From Paenibacillus sp. BJ-4 (GTDB taxonomy: Bacteria > Bacillota > Bacilli > Paenibacillales > Paenibacillaceae): 64,000 bases of DNA. Below are positions 1-7,888 of the stretch, piece by piece; the first letter of the stretch is position 1; each line of letters starts with the position of its first letter. The notes under the pieces were generated by a model. The model saw nothing but the letters and a program-made list of their open reading frames with translations. It was not told the origin of the DNA and did not search any database. A program made the translations under genes and the position numbers. The DNA is taken from assembly GCF_020404765.1 (NCBI RefSeq), contig NZ_JAIVEM010000141.1, positions 32,492-96,491 on the forward strand, given 5' to 3'.

Positions 1-1
1 T

Positions 2-1048
2 GCGAGTTGGCTTCAGCCTCAGCTACATACGCTGATCGGACAAGTGTATGACACCTTTACTGCATCCGATGTGAAGCTGTGTCTGATGGAACGTTATCCT
101 GACGATTACGAAGTGTATGTCGGTCACGCTCTTGGGGTAGAAGGTGAGGAAACGGTACATAAGGTGCCTCTGTACGAGCTGGATCGGGTGGAGGGCTACG
201 GAAACCTGTCTCTGGTGTATATACCCCGTAGTGAGGATGAAGCGCTCAAACGGCGATCTTTTGACCGTCTGCACGAGATTGTCGATATTTTACGCAGCCC
301 GGAAGGGTGTCCGTGGGATCGTGAACAGACCCATCAGTCCATCCGCAAAAATCTGATTGAGGAAACGTATGAAGTCATCGAAACGATAGATGAGGATGAC
401 CCTGAGCATATGAAGGAAGAGCTGGGCGACTTGTTGCTGCAAATTTTGCTGCATGCTCAAATGGAAGAGGAAGTTGGAACCTTCAATGTGTATGACGTGA
501 TTCAAGGACTGAATGATAAGCTCATTTTCCGCCATCCGCACGTATTTGGTGACAACCAGGCGAATGATGCGGAAGAGGCGCTGCAAAACTGGGAGCAGAT
601 GAAAGCCGAGGAAAAACGGCTTAAAGGGACAGCGTCCGCACAGCCTTCTGTACTCGATGGTGTCCCACGTGATTTGCCTGCGCTCATGAAATCATACAAG
701 CTTCAGAAAAAAGCAGCTAAAGTGGGCTTCAACTGGGATAGCATCGAAGGTGTATTTGACAAACTGGACGAAGAAGTGGCTGAATTGAAGGAGGCGGTCC
801 GTGAAGGCCATTCCGTAGAAGCGCAATTGCTGGAGCTAGGTGATGTATTATTCGTTGCTGTGAATGCAGCTCGATTTATGGAAGTAGACCCCGAAGAGGC
901 GTTGTCTGCCACCAATCGAAAATTTGTAAAACGATTCCAGTATATTGAGCAAAAATTACGCGAGCAGGGACGTCGTCCTGAGGACAGCAGCGTAGAAGAA
1001 ATGGAAACCTACTGGCAGGAAGCGAAAAAGCTCCTTGACAGAGCTTGA
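2..1048 (+). CDS. mazG: MazG-family nucleoside triphosphate pyrophosphohydrolase (YabN-like), 5'-truncated by window edge
   Basis: The reading frame is open from base 2, and the residues before the first internal GTG/ATG (ending LHTLIGQVYD) read as ordinary protein, so the gene starts upstream of the window. The visible 348 residues contain two MazG repeats. The first has the EExxE...ExxD helix signature (EETYEVIE ... EELGDLLLQ, about nt 359-450); the second has EEVAELKEAV ... LELGDVLFV near the C-terminus. In Bacilli this protein (YabN) carries an N-terminal tetrapyrrole-methylase-like domain; only its end is present here. MazG enzymes hydrolyse NTPs to NMP and pyrophosphate in the cytoplasm and act in nucleotide-pool housekeeping. 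Position upstream of hup, the S4 gene and yabP matches the Bacillus order. Function is confident; length and start cannot be judged. Confidence 0.9.
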   Translation, partial: ASWLQPQLHTLIGQVYDTFTASDVKLCLMERYPDDYEVYVGHALGVEGEETVHKVPLYELDRVEGYGNLSLVYIPRSEDEALKRRSFDRLHEIVDILRSPEGCPWDREQTHQSIRKNLIEETYEVIETIDEDDPEHMKEELGDLLLQILLHAQMEEEVGTFNVYDVIQGLNDKLIFRHPHVFGDNQANDAEEALQNWEQMKAEEKRLKGTASAQPSVLDGVPRDLPALMKSYKLQKKAAKVGFNWDSIEGVFDKLDEEVAELKEAVREGHSVEAQLLELGDVLFVAVNAARFMEVDPEEALSATNRKFVKRFQYIEQKLREQGRRPEDSSVEEMETYWQEAKKLLDRA

Positions 1049-1242
1049 TCACACCGCCCTTTTGAACAATGATTCGGTCAGAAAGCGACAGAAGACACAG
1101 GTAAAGAGAGGCAACCTATGGACTGCACAGGCCAGCAAAGGAGGCGTGTGCAGGGTTAAAAACATGCCTGGTTTGAGAAGACTTGCCAATGGGGAGCGTT
1201 TTGTAGTAGGATGTTGGCTTAACTGGGGTCCAATAAAAAAAC

Positions 1243-1263
1243 GCCTGCTATTGCAGGATTTTT
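1243..1263 (+). terminator. Rho-independent terminator after mazG
   Basis: Short hairpin CCTGC-TATT-GCAGG followed by ATTTTT, about 200 bases after the mazG stop. The stem is only 5 bp, so it is a modest terminator. Confidence 0.5.
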
Positions 1264-1292
1264 AGGGACAAGCCAGAATAACTTGTAGTAAT

Positions 1293-1342
1293 TCTGAAAA
1301 TAACTGTAGCTTACAGACAAACGTGTTACAGTTGAATTCAGA
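1293..1342. repeat. Imperfect 16-bp inverted repeat upstream of hup
   Basis: Arms 1293-1308 (TCTGAA-aat-AACTGTA) and 1327-1342 (TACAGTT-gaa-TTCAGA) pair over 13 of 16 positions with an 18-nt loop. It lies in the 386-base gap between mazG and hup. It has no U-run, so it is not a terminator; it could be an operator or a leader structure. The rest of the gap (1049-1434) holds a weak terminator, a weak promoter and no convincing gene. Confidence 0.35.
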
Positions 1343-1359
1343 GAGGCTTCGGCCGCAGC

Positions 1360-1387
1360 TTGACCTCACGTCTGCTCCAGGTATGGA
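1360..1387 (+). promoter_or_regulatory. Possible sigma-A promoter for hup
   Basis: TTGACC at 1360-1365 and TATGGA at 1382-1387 with a 16-bp spacer, about 48 bases before the hup start. The -10 is a poor match, so this is tentative. Confidence 0.3.
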
Positions 1388-1434
1388 CATGCAGCGTGAT
1401 GATTACTTTTTGATATTTGGGAGGCTTTTATCTT

Positions 1435-1707
1435 ATGAACAAGACAGATTTGATCAACAATATTTCCAGCAAAAGCGGTTTGAGCAAACGTGACGTTGAA
1501 GCTGTATTGAATGGCGTTCTTGGTGAAATTACAGATGCACTCGCTAGTGGCGACAAAGTGCAACTGATCGGCTTTGGTACTTTCGAAACGCGTAAACGTT
1601 CCAGCCGTACAGGTCGCAACCCACAAACTGGCAACACGATTGAAATTCCAGAATCGACCGTTCCTGCTTTTAAAGCCGGTAATAAGCTTAAAGAAGCCGT
1701 TAACTAA
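1435..1707 (+). CDS. hup: HU family DNA-binding protein
   Basis: A 90-residue histone-like protein that bends and compacts DNA in the nucleoid. Typical HU features are present: N-terminal MNKTDLINNI helix, the IGFGTFE turn, the arm with RTGRNPQTG, and the terminal PAFKAGNKLKEAVN. The frame extends upstream, but the ATG at 1435 preceded by GGGAGGC at 1419-1425 gives the standard HU length. The stop codon overlaps the start of the next gene by one base (TAATG), so the two are probably translated together. Very secure family call; which HU paralogue it represents is not decidable. Confidence 0.95.
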   Translation: MNKTDLINNISSKSGLSKRDVEAVLNGVLGEITDALASGDKVQLIGFGTFETRKRSSRTGRNPQTGNTIEIPESTVPAFKAGNKLKEAVN

Positions 1708-1985
1708 TGCGTCTTGATAAATTCTTGAAAGTCTCGCGGCTGATTAAGCGGCGTACCGTAGCCAAGGATGTCTCCGAACAGGGGAGAGTGGTGGTGAACG
1801 GACGCGAAGCCAAGCCGAGCAGTGCGGTCAAAGTAGGCGATGAAATCACCGTCCAATTTGGCCAAAAGCTGGTGACTGTGCGAGTGGAACGGCTCGCCGA
1901 CACTACACGCAAGGACGAGGCTGCAAGTATGTACACTTTGGTGAAAGAAGAGCCTATTGCCAGGGAGAGCGATTTGAACTGGTAA
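1707..1985 (+). CDS. rqcP: S4-domain RNA-binding protein (YabO/RqcP/Hsp15-like)
   Basis: A 92-residue protein that is almost entirely one S4 RNA-binding domain: MRLDKFLKVSRLIKRRTVAKD, then a VVNGREAKPSS turn and VGDEITVQFG. In B. subtilis the equivalent gene next to yabP encodes RqcP (YabO), which works with RqcH in adding alanine tails to nascent chains on stalled 50S subunits. The identification rests on size, domain and position. It is translationally coupled to hup through a one-base overlap and is followed by a strong terminator, so hup-rqcP looks like a unit separate from yabP. Confidence 0.85.
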   Translation: MRLDKFLKVSRLIKRRTVAKDVSEQGRVVVNGREAKPSSAVKVGDEITVQFGQKLVTVRVERLADTTRKDEAASMYTLVKEEPIARESDLNW

Positions 1986-2020
1986 GCAGGCATCGAATTT
2001 TCTCATCACGCTGTACATGA

Positions 2021-2059
2021 AAGCACTCCTTCATCATCTGATGAAGGGGTGCTTTTTTT
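2021..2059 (+). terminator. Rho-independent terminator after rqcP
   Basis: AAGCACTCCTTCATCA pairs with TGATGAAGGGGTGCTT around a 2-4 nt loop and is followed by a run of T. Strong. Confidence 0.85.
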
Positions 2060-2072
2060 AGGTGATAAGCTT

Positions 2073-2089
2073 CCTGCTTTCAAAGCAGG
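2073..2089. repeat. 17-bp palindrome upstream of yabP
   Basis: CCTGCTTT-C-AAAGCAGG is perfectly symmetric around one central base. It lies about 75 bases before yabP. The loop is too small for an RNA hairpin of full stem, so a protein-binding site is the more natural reading; no regulator is assigned. Confidence 0.3.
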
Positions 2090-2164
2090 CTGGTATAGAG
2101 CAAAAGCAGTTCTAAATCATATGGCTCCCCTCATAAGCTAAGAACAGAAGGAGGGGTACATGCC

Positions 2165-2449
2165 ATGATTGAACAAGGGAAGCCCAAGCACCATGATTTG
2201 CATATGCAAAGCCGCAAGCAGCTCGATATTTCAGGCGTCAGCAATGTGGAGAGCTTTGACAGTGAAGAGTTTCTGCTTCAGACCGAGCTGGGCCATCTCA
2301 CCATTCGCGGACAACATTTACATATCAAAAACCTCAGTCTGGAAGAGGGGCTGTTGTCCATTGAAGGTCAGATTAATTCCCTCGTCTACCTGGAGCCCGG
2401 GGCCCCAGCCAAAAATGGAAAAAGCCTATTCGGCAAGCTCTTCAAATGA
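2165..2449 (+). CDS. yabP: Sporulation protein YabP
   Basis: A 94-residue protein of the YabP family. It opens with a polar stretch containing KHHDLHMQSRKQLDISGV, followed by the family's compact beta-rich domain (VESFDSEEFLLQTELGHLTI) and ends with GKSLFGKLFK. AAGGAGGGG at 2148-2156 is a strong ribosome binding site for the ATG at 2165. YabP is a mother-cell sporulation protein associated with spore cortex formation in Bacillus. Its stop overlaps the yabQ start by four bases (ATGA), as in Bacillus. Identity is supported by size, motifs and position. Confidence 0.9.
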   Translation: MIEQGKPKHHDLHMQSRKQLDISGVSNVESFDSEEFLLQTELGHLTIRGQHLHIKNLSLEEGLLSIEGQINSLVYLEPGAPAKNGKSLFGKLFK

Positions 2450-3024
2450 ATCCTTACACACAATGGCTGACGTTGACATGGATGCTGCTGTCGGGCATTG
2501 CAATGGGAGTGGTGTTTGACAGCTACCGGGTGCTGTCCATCCGCTTTCATTTTGCCCGTTGGAGCGTTCATATGTTGGACGTGCTGTACTGGGTGGCCTC
2601 GGCGCTGTTTATTTTCCGTGTGCTGTACGCGAGCAATCGCGGTGAGCTGCGGTTTTATGTCTTTTTAGGACTACTTTTGGGGGTTTGGCTCTATTTTTGG
2701 GCCTTTAGTGTTACAACCCAACGTTTTGTGGTAATGTTATTAGAGATAGTCCGCAGACTGACGTTGATCGTGAACAGCATACTGCGCATCCTGATTGTTC
2801 TTCCGGTGTTGGCGCTGTATCGGCTGGTACGCAAGCTGGTCGGATGGACATGGGCACTTATTGTGTTCCTGGGAAGGATGCTGATATACATCTTGATGCC
2901 AGTTTGGAAGCCGATCCTATGGCTGATCGGTCCACTCAAAGCGCGCTGGAGGACTCCAGAATCGCTCGTGAAGCTCGGCATCAGAGTGAAAAACACAGCA
3001 AAAAGATGGTTTGGAAGGAGGTAG
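2446..3024 (+). CDS. yabQ: Spore cortex biosynthesis protein YabQ
   Basis: A 192-residue membrane protein with at least four hydrophobic segments (about residues 6-25, 43-62, 68-92 and 113-157) and a basic C-terminus. B. subtilis YabQ is a mother-cell protein needed for cortex peptidoglycan formation and localises to the forespore outer membrane. The N-terminal pattern of this family (a short helix, then VFDSYRVL) is visible. The ATG overlaps the end of yabP, indicating translational coupling and sporulation-stage expression with yabP. The family call relies mostly on context and membrane topology. Confidence 0.85.
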   Translation: MNPYTQWLTLTWMLLSGIAMGVVFDSYRVLSIRFHFARWSVHMLDVLYWVASALFIFRVLYASNRGELRFYVFLGLLLGVWLYFWAFSVTTQRFVVMLLEIVRRLTLIVNSILRILIVLPVLALYRLVRKLVGWTWALIVFLGRMLIYILMPVWKPILWLIGPLKARWRTPESLVKLGIRVKNTAKRWFGRR

Positions 3025-3028
3025 TATC

Positions 3029-3358
3029 ATGCGTAATTCGTCTGTAGATCGCCATTCATCTCCTACGTCCAAGTCCAACGCGGGCGGGCGCAGGCGAATC
3101 ATGATTTGGTTGCTATCGCTTGCCGCCTTTGGTAGTTGGGCTATTTTCACCTTTTTTTCACAAGGGATGATTATGGCTGATCGAAGTGAACAGCTCACCC
3201 AGAAGGAAAAGCAAAAGCAAGCTGCTACACAAAAAGAACAACAGCTTCAAACCGAAGTGAATCGTCTCAAAGACCCCGAGTACATTGGAGAGATTGCCAG
3301 AAGCAAGTACGGTCTCTACAAACCGGAAGAGACGCCAATCATCGGAGATCAGAAATAG
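3029..3358 (+). CDS. divIC: Septum formation initiator DivIC (FtsB-like)
   Basis: A 109-residue bitopic cell-division protein: basic cytoplasmic tail (residues 1-23), one transmembrane helix (about 24-45), a Gln/Lys-rich coiled coil (about 54-80), and the terminal DPEYIGEIARSKYGLYKPEE motif typical of DivIC/FtsB. It belongs to the FtsL-DivIB-DivIC complex that triggers septal peptidoglycan synthesis. The ATG at 3029 sits seven bases after GGAAGGAGGT (3013-3022), so it is preferred over the upstream TTG at 3011. Confidence 0.92.
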   Translation: MRNSSVDRHSSPTSKSNAGGRRRIMIWLLSLAAFGSWAIFTFFSQGMIMADRSEQLTQKEKQKQAATQKEQQLQTEVNRLKDPEYIGEIARSKYGLYKPEETPIIGDQK

Positions 3359-3382
3359 GAGCATTATCAGGCCAATGCTTAG

Positions 3383-3411
3383 TTGACCTTAGTTCCGCCA
3401 TTTTGTATAAT
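3383..3411 (+). promoter_or_regulatory. Sigma-A promoter for yabR
   Basis: TTGACC (3383-3388), 17-bp spacer, perfect TATAAT (3406-3411), 70 bases ahead of the yabR start. Confidence 0.8.
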
Positions 3412-3480
3412 CAAATCACCACAGCGGGATTTTTTTGCAAAAAATCGGTTGTATATTTTAAGGGAGGATCATTTTATTCT

Positions 3481-3999
3481 ATGGCAATTGAAGTGGGCAC
3501 CAAGTTAGAGGGCAAAGTGACAGGCATCACGCATTTTGGAGCATTTGTGGATTTGTCTGGAGGTGTCACGGGTCTCGTTCACATCTCGGAAATCGCCGAT
3601 AACTACGTTAAGGATGTTAACGACCACCTGAAGATTAATGATGTCGTGACGGTGAAAGTCATTAATGTTGACAAAGATGGCAAAATTGGACTTTCCATTA
3701 AGCAAACGATTGACAAGCCGGCAAGTGAAGCCCGTCCACCAAGAGCTCCAAGACCGGAGCGTACAGGAGGAACAGGCGGAGGAGACCGTTTCGGCGGCGG
3801 AGGTTCAGGTCCGAGTCAGGGACGCGGTGGTGGTGGTTTCAACCGCGATCGTGGAGGCCGTTCTTTCAAGCCTGCACCGGGTAAACCTTCATTTGAGGAT
3901 AAAATGTCACGCTTCCTGAAAGATAGTGAGGAACGCATTTCGTCGCTGAAAAAGAACACCGAGGGTAAACGCGGAGGACGCGGCGCGAAGCGTGTTTAA
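3481..3999 (+). CDS. yabR: S1 domain RNA-binding protein (YabR-like) with RGG-type tail
   Basis: A 172-residue protein with one S1/OB RNA-binding domain at residues 1-75 (VGTKLEGKVTGITHFGAFVD, GLVHISEIAD, DVVTVKVINVD, IGLSIKQT). Its tail of about 90 residues is rich in Gly, Arg, Pro and Phe, including GGGDRFGGGG and GRGGGGFNRDRGG. The S1 half resembles B. subtilis YabR and polynucleotide phosphorylase S1 domains. The tail looks like an RGG box and should be disordered and RNA-interacting (inference). AGGGAGGATC at 3462-3470 supports the ATG at 3481. It has its own promoter and terminator, so it is probably monocistronic. Confidence 0.88.
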   Translation: MAIEVGTKLEGKVTGITHFGAFVDLSGGVTGLVHISEIADNYVKDVNDHLKINDVVTVKVINVDKDGKIGLSIKQTIDKPASEARPPRAPRPERTGGTGGGDRFGGGGSGPSQGRGGGGFNRDRGGRSFKPAPGKPSFEDKMSRFLKDSEERISSLKKNTEGKRGGRGAKRV

Positions 4000-4032
4000 T
4001 TCACTTTGACAACCGTATCAACCATACACGGA

Positions 4033-4067
4033 AAACCGTACAGTCGAAAGACTGCTACGGTTTTTTT
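4033..4067 (+). terminator. Rho-independent terminator after yabR
   Basis: AAACCGTA-CAGTC-GAAA-GACTG-CTACGGTTT hairpin with a GAAA tetraloop, followed by seven T. Confidence 0.9.
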
Positions 4068-4504
4068 GCGTTTTACCGACAACACATGAGGCAGGCAAGC
4101 GCTGCAGGGGATGCAGGCAGCCGTCATCCTGCGAGCCTATGATGAGAATCGTGATTTGGTGAAGAATCAAAGAGCAATCGTGCTGGAAAATGCATGTTTT
4201 TTTTGTCGTGTGGACCTAATCGTCCGACAAACTCCAACGGTTTTCCGTCTATCTTCTGTGCAAATCGCTAGTCTGGATGTGGTGATGGACGACAGGGAGA
4301 GGCTACGAAGGTGAAGGATTGAATGGAACTTCCATACCCTTCCATACGGGCGGAGCCTGATTTTCAGGGGGATGCTCTGTCCTTTCGCGCAGAACGTTTT
4401 TTTGTCGGAAATTTCTTGGAATAAGACGTGAGGTTCTGACAAACTTTCTCAATCGTTCCGGTTTAAGATGGGAACATCAAATTGATGAATGGGGTGCCTG
4501 ACGC
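4068..4504. other. Intergenic region upstream of spoIIE, no gene seen
   Basis: About 440 bases without a supportable gene. Small open frames on both strands overlap each other and lack ribosome sites or recognisable residues. No tRNA cloverleaf was seen, although B. subtilis carries tRNA genes in this interval. The 3' part holds the spoIIE promoter and several TTTGTCG-like elements (4203-4209, and inverted near 4227-4233). Confidence 0.5.
4401..4469 (+). promoter_or_regulatory. spoIIE promoter with long spacer and candidate Spo0A boxes
   Basis: CTGACA (4436-4441) and TAAGAT (4464-4469) are separated by 22 bp. That is the unusual long spacing known for Spo0A-activated sigma-A promoters such as spoIIG and spoIIE. 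A 0A-like box TTTGTCGGAA lies at 4401-4410. A second, inverted one (TTTGTCAGAA on the minus strand, 4434-4443) overlaps the -35, as in the spoIIG class. The boxes are 1-mismatch matches to the TGTCGAA core, so this is a supported inference rather than proof. Confidence 0.6.
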
Positions 4505-7012
4505 ATGATGGAGAAATGGAACGTGGTACAATTTCCGGGTTTGAAATCTAGAAAGTCCAGATCCAAAGAACGTACGGAAGGTTGGACTTCCAGACTCAAG
4601 AAGCGACTGGATTCACATAAAGCGGTGCAATGGATGATGGCGCAAAGATGGATGCTGCTATTGTCGGCTATGGGGCTTTTACTGGGGCGCGCCATGATTT
4701 TGGACGAGCTTTCCCCTTTTGCCCTCGCTTATTTTGCGGTCATTACATTCCTCCGCCGTGATCTGATGCTGCCTATAGCTGTATCGGTATTGCTGGGTAG
4801 CTTGTTGGCTCCCTATCCATCGTTGTTCATGATTGGAGGAGAGCTGATTGTATTTTATCTCTTGTTTCGCGGGCTACGAGCCTTTGATCGTCTGGAATTA
4901 TCCTATGCTCCGCTTATGGTTTTCCTATCTGTGTTCATGGTCAATTTATTTAACGCCGTGATGGCTCCGTCCTTCACATGGTATGATCTTGTCATTGTGG
5001 GAACGGATGCGGTCCTCAGCTTTATGCTTACACTGGTGTTCACGCAGGCTATTCCACTGTTTACGTATCGAAAAAAGACAAGCCAGCTCAAGAATGAGGA
5101 AATTCTGTGTCTCATTATTTTACTGGCCTCTGTTATGACAGGAGCGGTAGGATGGACCCTTCATTCACTGTCTGTCGATCATATCCTGTCGCGCTATTTG
5201 GTCTTGGTGTTTGCTTTGGTGGGAGGCGCCTCACTAGGTGCTTCGGTTGGTGTGATTACCGGTTTAATTCTAAGCTTGGCCAATATGTCCGCGATTGTGC
5301 AGATGAGCTTACTTGCTTTTGCAGGCTTACTGGCAGGGATGCTGCGTGAAGGGCGAAAGGGTGCTGTTGCACTTGGGATGCTACTGGGCTCTTCCATTCT
5401 AACAATCTATTTGGATGGGACGGGAGATGTACTGACATCGACTTGGGAGAGCTGTGCGGCGATTCTATTATTCTTAATAACTCCAAAAAGTTTCTTTAAA
5501 GCGGTTTCTACCTACGTCCCCGGTACGCAGGATCACGCCAAGTCCCAGCATGAATATGCCAAAAGGGTTCGTGACCTCACCGCAGAGCGGGTAACGAAAT
5601 TTTCCCGTGTATTCAGTCAGCTATCCCGCAGCTTTCATCAGATATCTGCGAGTGAGGGCGCAAAGCCGGACGGAGAAATCGAGCATTTTATGAACGCCGT
5701 AGCGGAAGGCACGTGCGCCTCCTGCTTTAAGTGCGAGCAGTGCTGGGACGGCAAGTTTATGCAAACTCATCAGTATATGACGGAAATGATGAGCGCCATT
5801 GAGGATAATCCTGATTTGGAGCCGGAGCAGATGCCGCCGCAATGGAGCAAGGCATGCGCCAAAACGGGCGCTGTACTGCAGGTAATGAAGCAGCAGTATA
5901 GTCTCTATCAACATAATATGCAGTGGAAGCGCCAAGTATACGACAGTCGTCAGCTTGTTGCTGACCAGCTATCGGGCGTATCACAGATTATGGAGGATCT
6001 GGCGCGGGAAATTCAGCGCGAAGGACAGACCATGCATCGACAGGAGGAGCAAATACGGGAAGCGCTTGAGCGGCTGGGCTTATCCATCCAATCGATTGAG
6101 ATTATTAACCTGGATGCAGGCCAGGTAGAAATCGAGATTGTCCATGCCTATACAAGGGGATTCGATGAATGTCGGAAAATCATTGCTCCATTGCTATCGG
6201 ATATATTGGACGAGCATATCGCAGTGATGCGCGAAACGGCGGCAGATCGCCGCCAAGGCTTGGCCACCGTCATGTTTGGCTCTGCCAAGACGTATGAGGT
6301 GGCTACAGGGGTGGCGAGCGCCGCCAAGGGAGGGGATTTTTTCTCAGGAGACAGCTATAGCATGATGGAGCTAGGGAACGGCACCTTTGCAGTCTCCTTA
6401 AGCGATGGGATGGGGAATGGGGAGCGTGCGCAGCAGGAGAGCAGCGCCGCCCTTGATATTTTGGAGGAATTATTGCAGTCGGGTATGGATGAAAAATTGG
6501 CGATCAAGTCGGTGAACTCTGTCCTGATGCTGCGATCACCCGAGGAAATGTATGCTACCGTAGATATGGCGCTGATTGACCAGTATACGGCCCGAACAAC
6601 CTTTATGAAAATTGGGTCTACGCCGAGCTTTATTAAAAGGGGGGAGGAGGTCATTCCTGTATCTGCCAGTAATTTGCCAATTGGCATTATACAGGATATT
6701 GAGGTGGATTTGGTGTCACTTCAACTACAGCCGGGGGATATTCTCATCATGATTACAGACGGTATATACGATTCGCCGGGTTATGCGGTCAATAAGGAAA
6801 TATGGATGAAGCGCATGATCCAGGAGATTGAAAGTGATGATCCGCAGGAGCTGGCCGACTGCTTGCTGGAACGGGTTATTCGTTACCAGCAAAATCAAAT
6901 CTATGATGATATGACGGTTGTTGTTAGTAAAATCGATCATTATCGTCCAGAGTGGGCGACCCTGCATGTACCGGGTATGAGCTGGGCAGAGCGTCCACGG
7001 ACGGTGAGTTAA
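4505..7012 (+). CDS. spoIIE: Stage II sporulation protein E (PP2C-type phosphatase SpoIIE)
   Basis: An 835-residue protein with the three-part SpoIIE architecture. There is an N-terminal membrane domain of about ten helices (roughly residues 45-335) and a central region (about 335-590) with a Cys cluster, CASCFKCEQCWDGKF. The C-terminal PP2C/SpoIIE phosphatase domain (about 590-805) carries metal-binding aspartates in FFSGDSYS, SLSDGMGNG, ITDGIYD and YDDMTVVV. SpoIIE sits at the polar septum, interacts with FtsZ, and dephosphorylates SpoIIAA to activate sigma-F in the forespore. ATG at 4505 (followed by a second ATG) has GGGGTG upstream. The promoter spacing points to Spo0A control. Confidence 0.97.
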   Translation: MMEKWNVVQFPGLKSRKSRSKERTEGWTSRLKKRLDSHKAVQWMMAQRWMLLLSAMGLLLGRAMILDELSPFALAYFAVITFLRRDLMLPIAVSVLLGSLLAPYPSLFMIGGELIVFYLLFRGLRAFDRLELSYAPLMVFLSVFMVNLFNAVMAPSFTWYDLVIVGTDAVLSFMLTLVFTQAIPLFTYRKKTSQLKNEEILCLIILLASVMTGAVGWTLHSLSVDHILSRYLVLVFALVGGASLGASVGVITGLILSLANMSAIVQMSLLAFAGLLAGMLREGRKGAVALGMLLGSSILTIYLDGTGDVLTSTWESCAAILLFLITPKSFFKAVSTYVPGTQDHAKSQHEYAKRVRDLTAERVTKFSRVFSQLSRSFHQISASEGAKPDGEIEHFMNAVAEGTCASCFKCEQCWDGKFMQTHQYMTEMMSAIEDNPDLEPEQMPPQWSKACAKTGAVLQVMKQQYSLYQHNMQWKRQVYDSRQLVADQLSGVSQIMEDLAREIQREGQTMHRQEEQIREALERLGLSIQSIEIINLDAGQVEIEIVHAYTRGFDECRKIIAPLLSDILDEHIAVMRETAADRRQGLATVMFGSAKTYEVATGVASAAKGGDFFSGDSYSMMELGNGTFAVSLSDGMGNGERAQQESSAALDILEELLQSGMDEKLAIKSVNSVLMLRSPEEMYATVDMALIDQYTARTTFMKIGSTPSFIKRGEEVIPVSASNLPIGIIQDIEVDLVSLQLQPGDILIMITDGIYDSPGYAVNKEIWMKRMIQEIESDDPQELADCLLERVIRYQQNQIYDDMTVVVSKIDHYRPEWATLHVPGMSWAERPRTVS

Positions 7013-7138
7013 ACCGACATTGCCCGGGAAATTCCTTCCTCGTTCTTAAAAATCCGCATTCTTCGTTTGAATCGTTCCGTAATAGGCAAAGATAGAATCT
7101 ATCGGGATAGATTAAGAGGAAGCGGAGGTCAAAAAGCG

Positions 7139-7888
7139 ATGAAGCAAATTTTGATCATTACAGATGGATGTTCCAATGTAGGGGTTAGTCCGGTCATAGC
7201 GGCTGCTCAGGCTTTACAGGAAGGCATTACAGTGAATGTCGCCGGAGTCATAGATTATGGAACCATAGGTGAGCTTGGCAGTACGGAGATTCGCGAAATT
7301 GCTAAAGCTGGAGGAGGGTTCAGCCAAATCGTAGGCACAAAGCAGTTGGCACAGACCATGCAGATGATGACGCGTAAAACGGTCGTTCAAACGATTCAGC
7401 AGGCGGTTAATAGAGAGTTAACGCATATTTTGGGTGAGGGTGGCGCCCGGCATATCGGTGAACTGCCTCCAGCCAAACGGGCTCAGGTGGTTGAGGTGAT
7501 GGACGAGCTGACAGAGACAAGCGCTCTGGAAATTGCTTTACTCATTGATGCCAGTGCGAGCATGAAGCCCAAACTGCCTGCTGTAGAGGACAGCATTCGC
7601 GATTTGCTGCTCAGTTTGCAGTCCAGGAGTGGACTCAGCCGCATCTCTGTATTTCATTTTCCAGGTGGCCGAATGGGTGAAGACGCGGTAATGGATATCG
7701 GCTGGACCTCTGAGCTCAGCCAGATCAAATCGCTATTCGGACGTCTGCGGATGAAAGGAGCCACGCCGACAGGTCCAGCGATTTTACAAGTGATTGATTA
7801 TTACCGATATGTTACACTAGGGGAACAGAAAGATATGGAAGAATCCTATGATAAAGGAGAAGGGATGCTCGGTGACTACGTCGTCTGA
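7139..7888 (+). CDS. yabS: vWA domain protein (YabS-like)
   Basis: A 249-residue protein with a von Willebrand factor A fold and a MIDAS metal site: LIDASASMKP (D-x-S-x-S at about residue 137) and the GATPTGPAI threonine loop. The first 60 residues (ILIITDGCSN ... VAGVIDYG) look like the C-terminal half of another vWA fold. GCGGAGGT at 7122-7129 sets the ATG at 7139; upstream codons in the same frame lack a ribosome site. In B. subtilis yabS lies between spoIIE and the kinase gene yabT and is sporulation-linked; its molecular role is unknown. Its end overlaps the kinase gene by 17 bases. Confidence 0.85.
   Translation: MKQILIITDGCSNVGVSPVIAAAQALQEGITVNVAGVIDYGTIGELGSTEIREIAKAGGGFSQIVGTKQLAQTMQMMTRKTVVQTIQQAVNRELTHILGEGGARHIGELPPAKRAQVVEVMDELTETSALEIALLIDASASMKPKLPAVEDSIRDLLLSLQSRSGLSRISVFHFPGGRMGEDAVMDIGWTSELSQIKSLFGRLRMKGATPTGPAILQVIDYYRYVTLGEQKDMEESYDKGEGMLGDYVV

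Noticed and set aside
1035..1265. Possible 76-residue ORF after mazG
   Set aside because: It overlaps the mazG end, has no ribosome site or recognisable domain, and runs into the terminator hairpin.
4111..4442. Overlapping small ORFs on both strands upstream of spoIIE
   Set aside because: No ribosome sites, no family resemblance, and they cover the likely promoter region.
4000..4504. tRNA genes as in the B. subtilis yabR-spoIIE interval
   Set aside because: No cloverleaf, GTTCGA-type T-loop or CCA end found.
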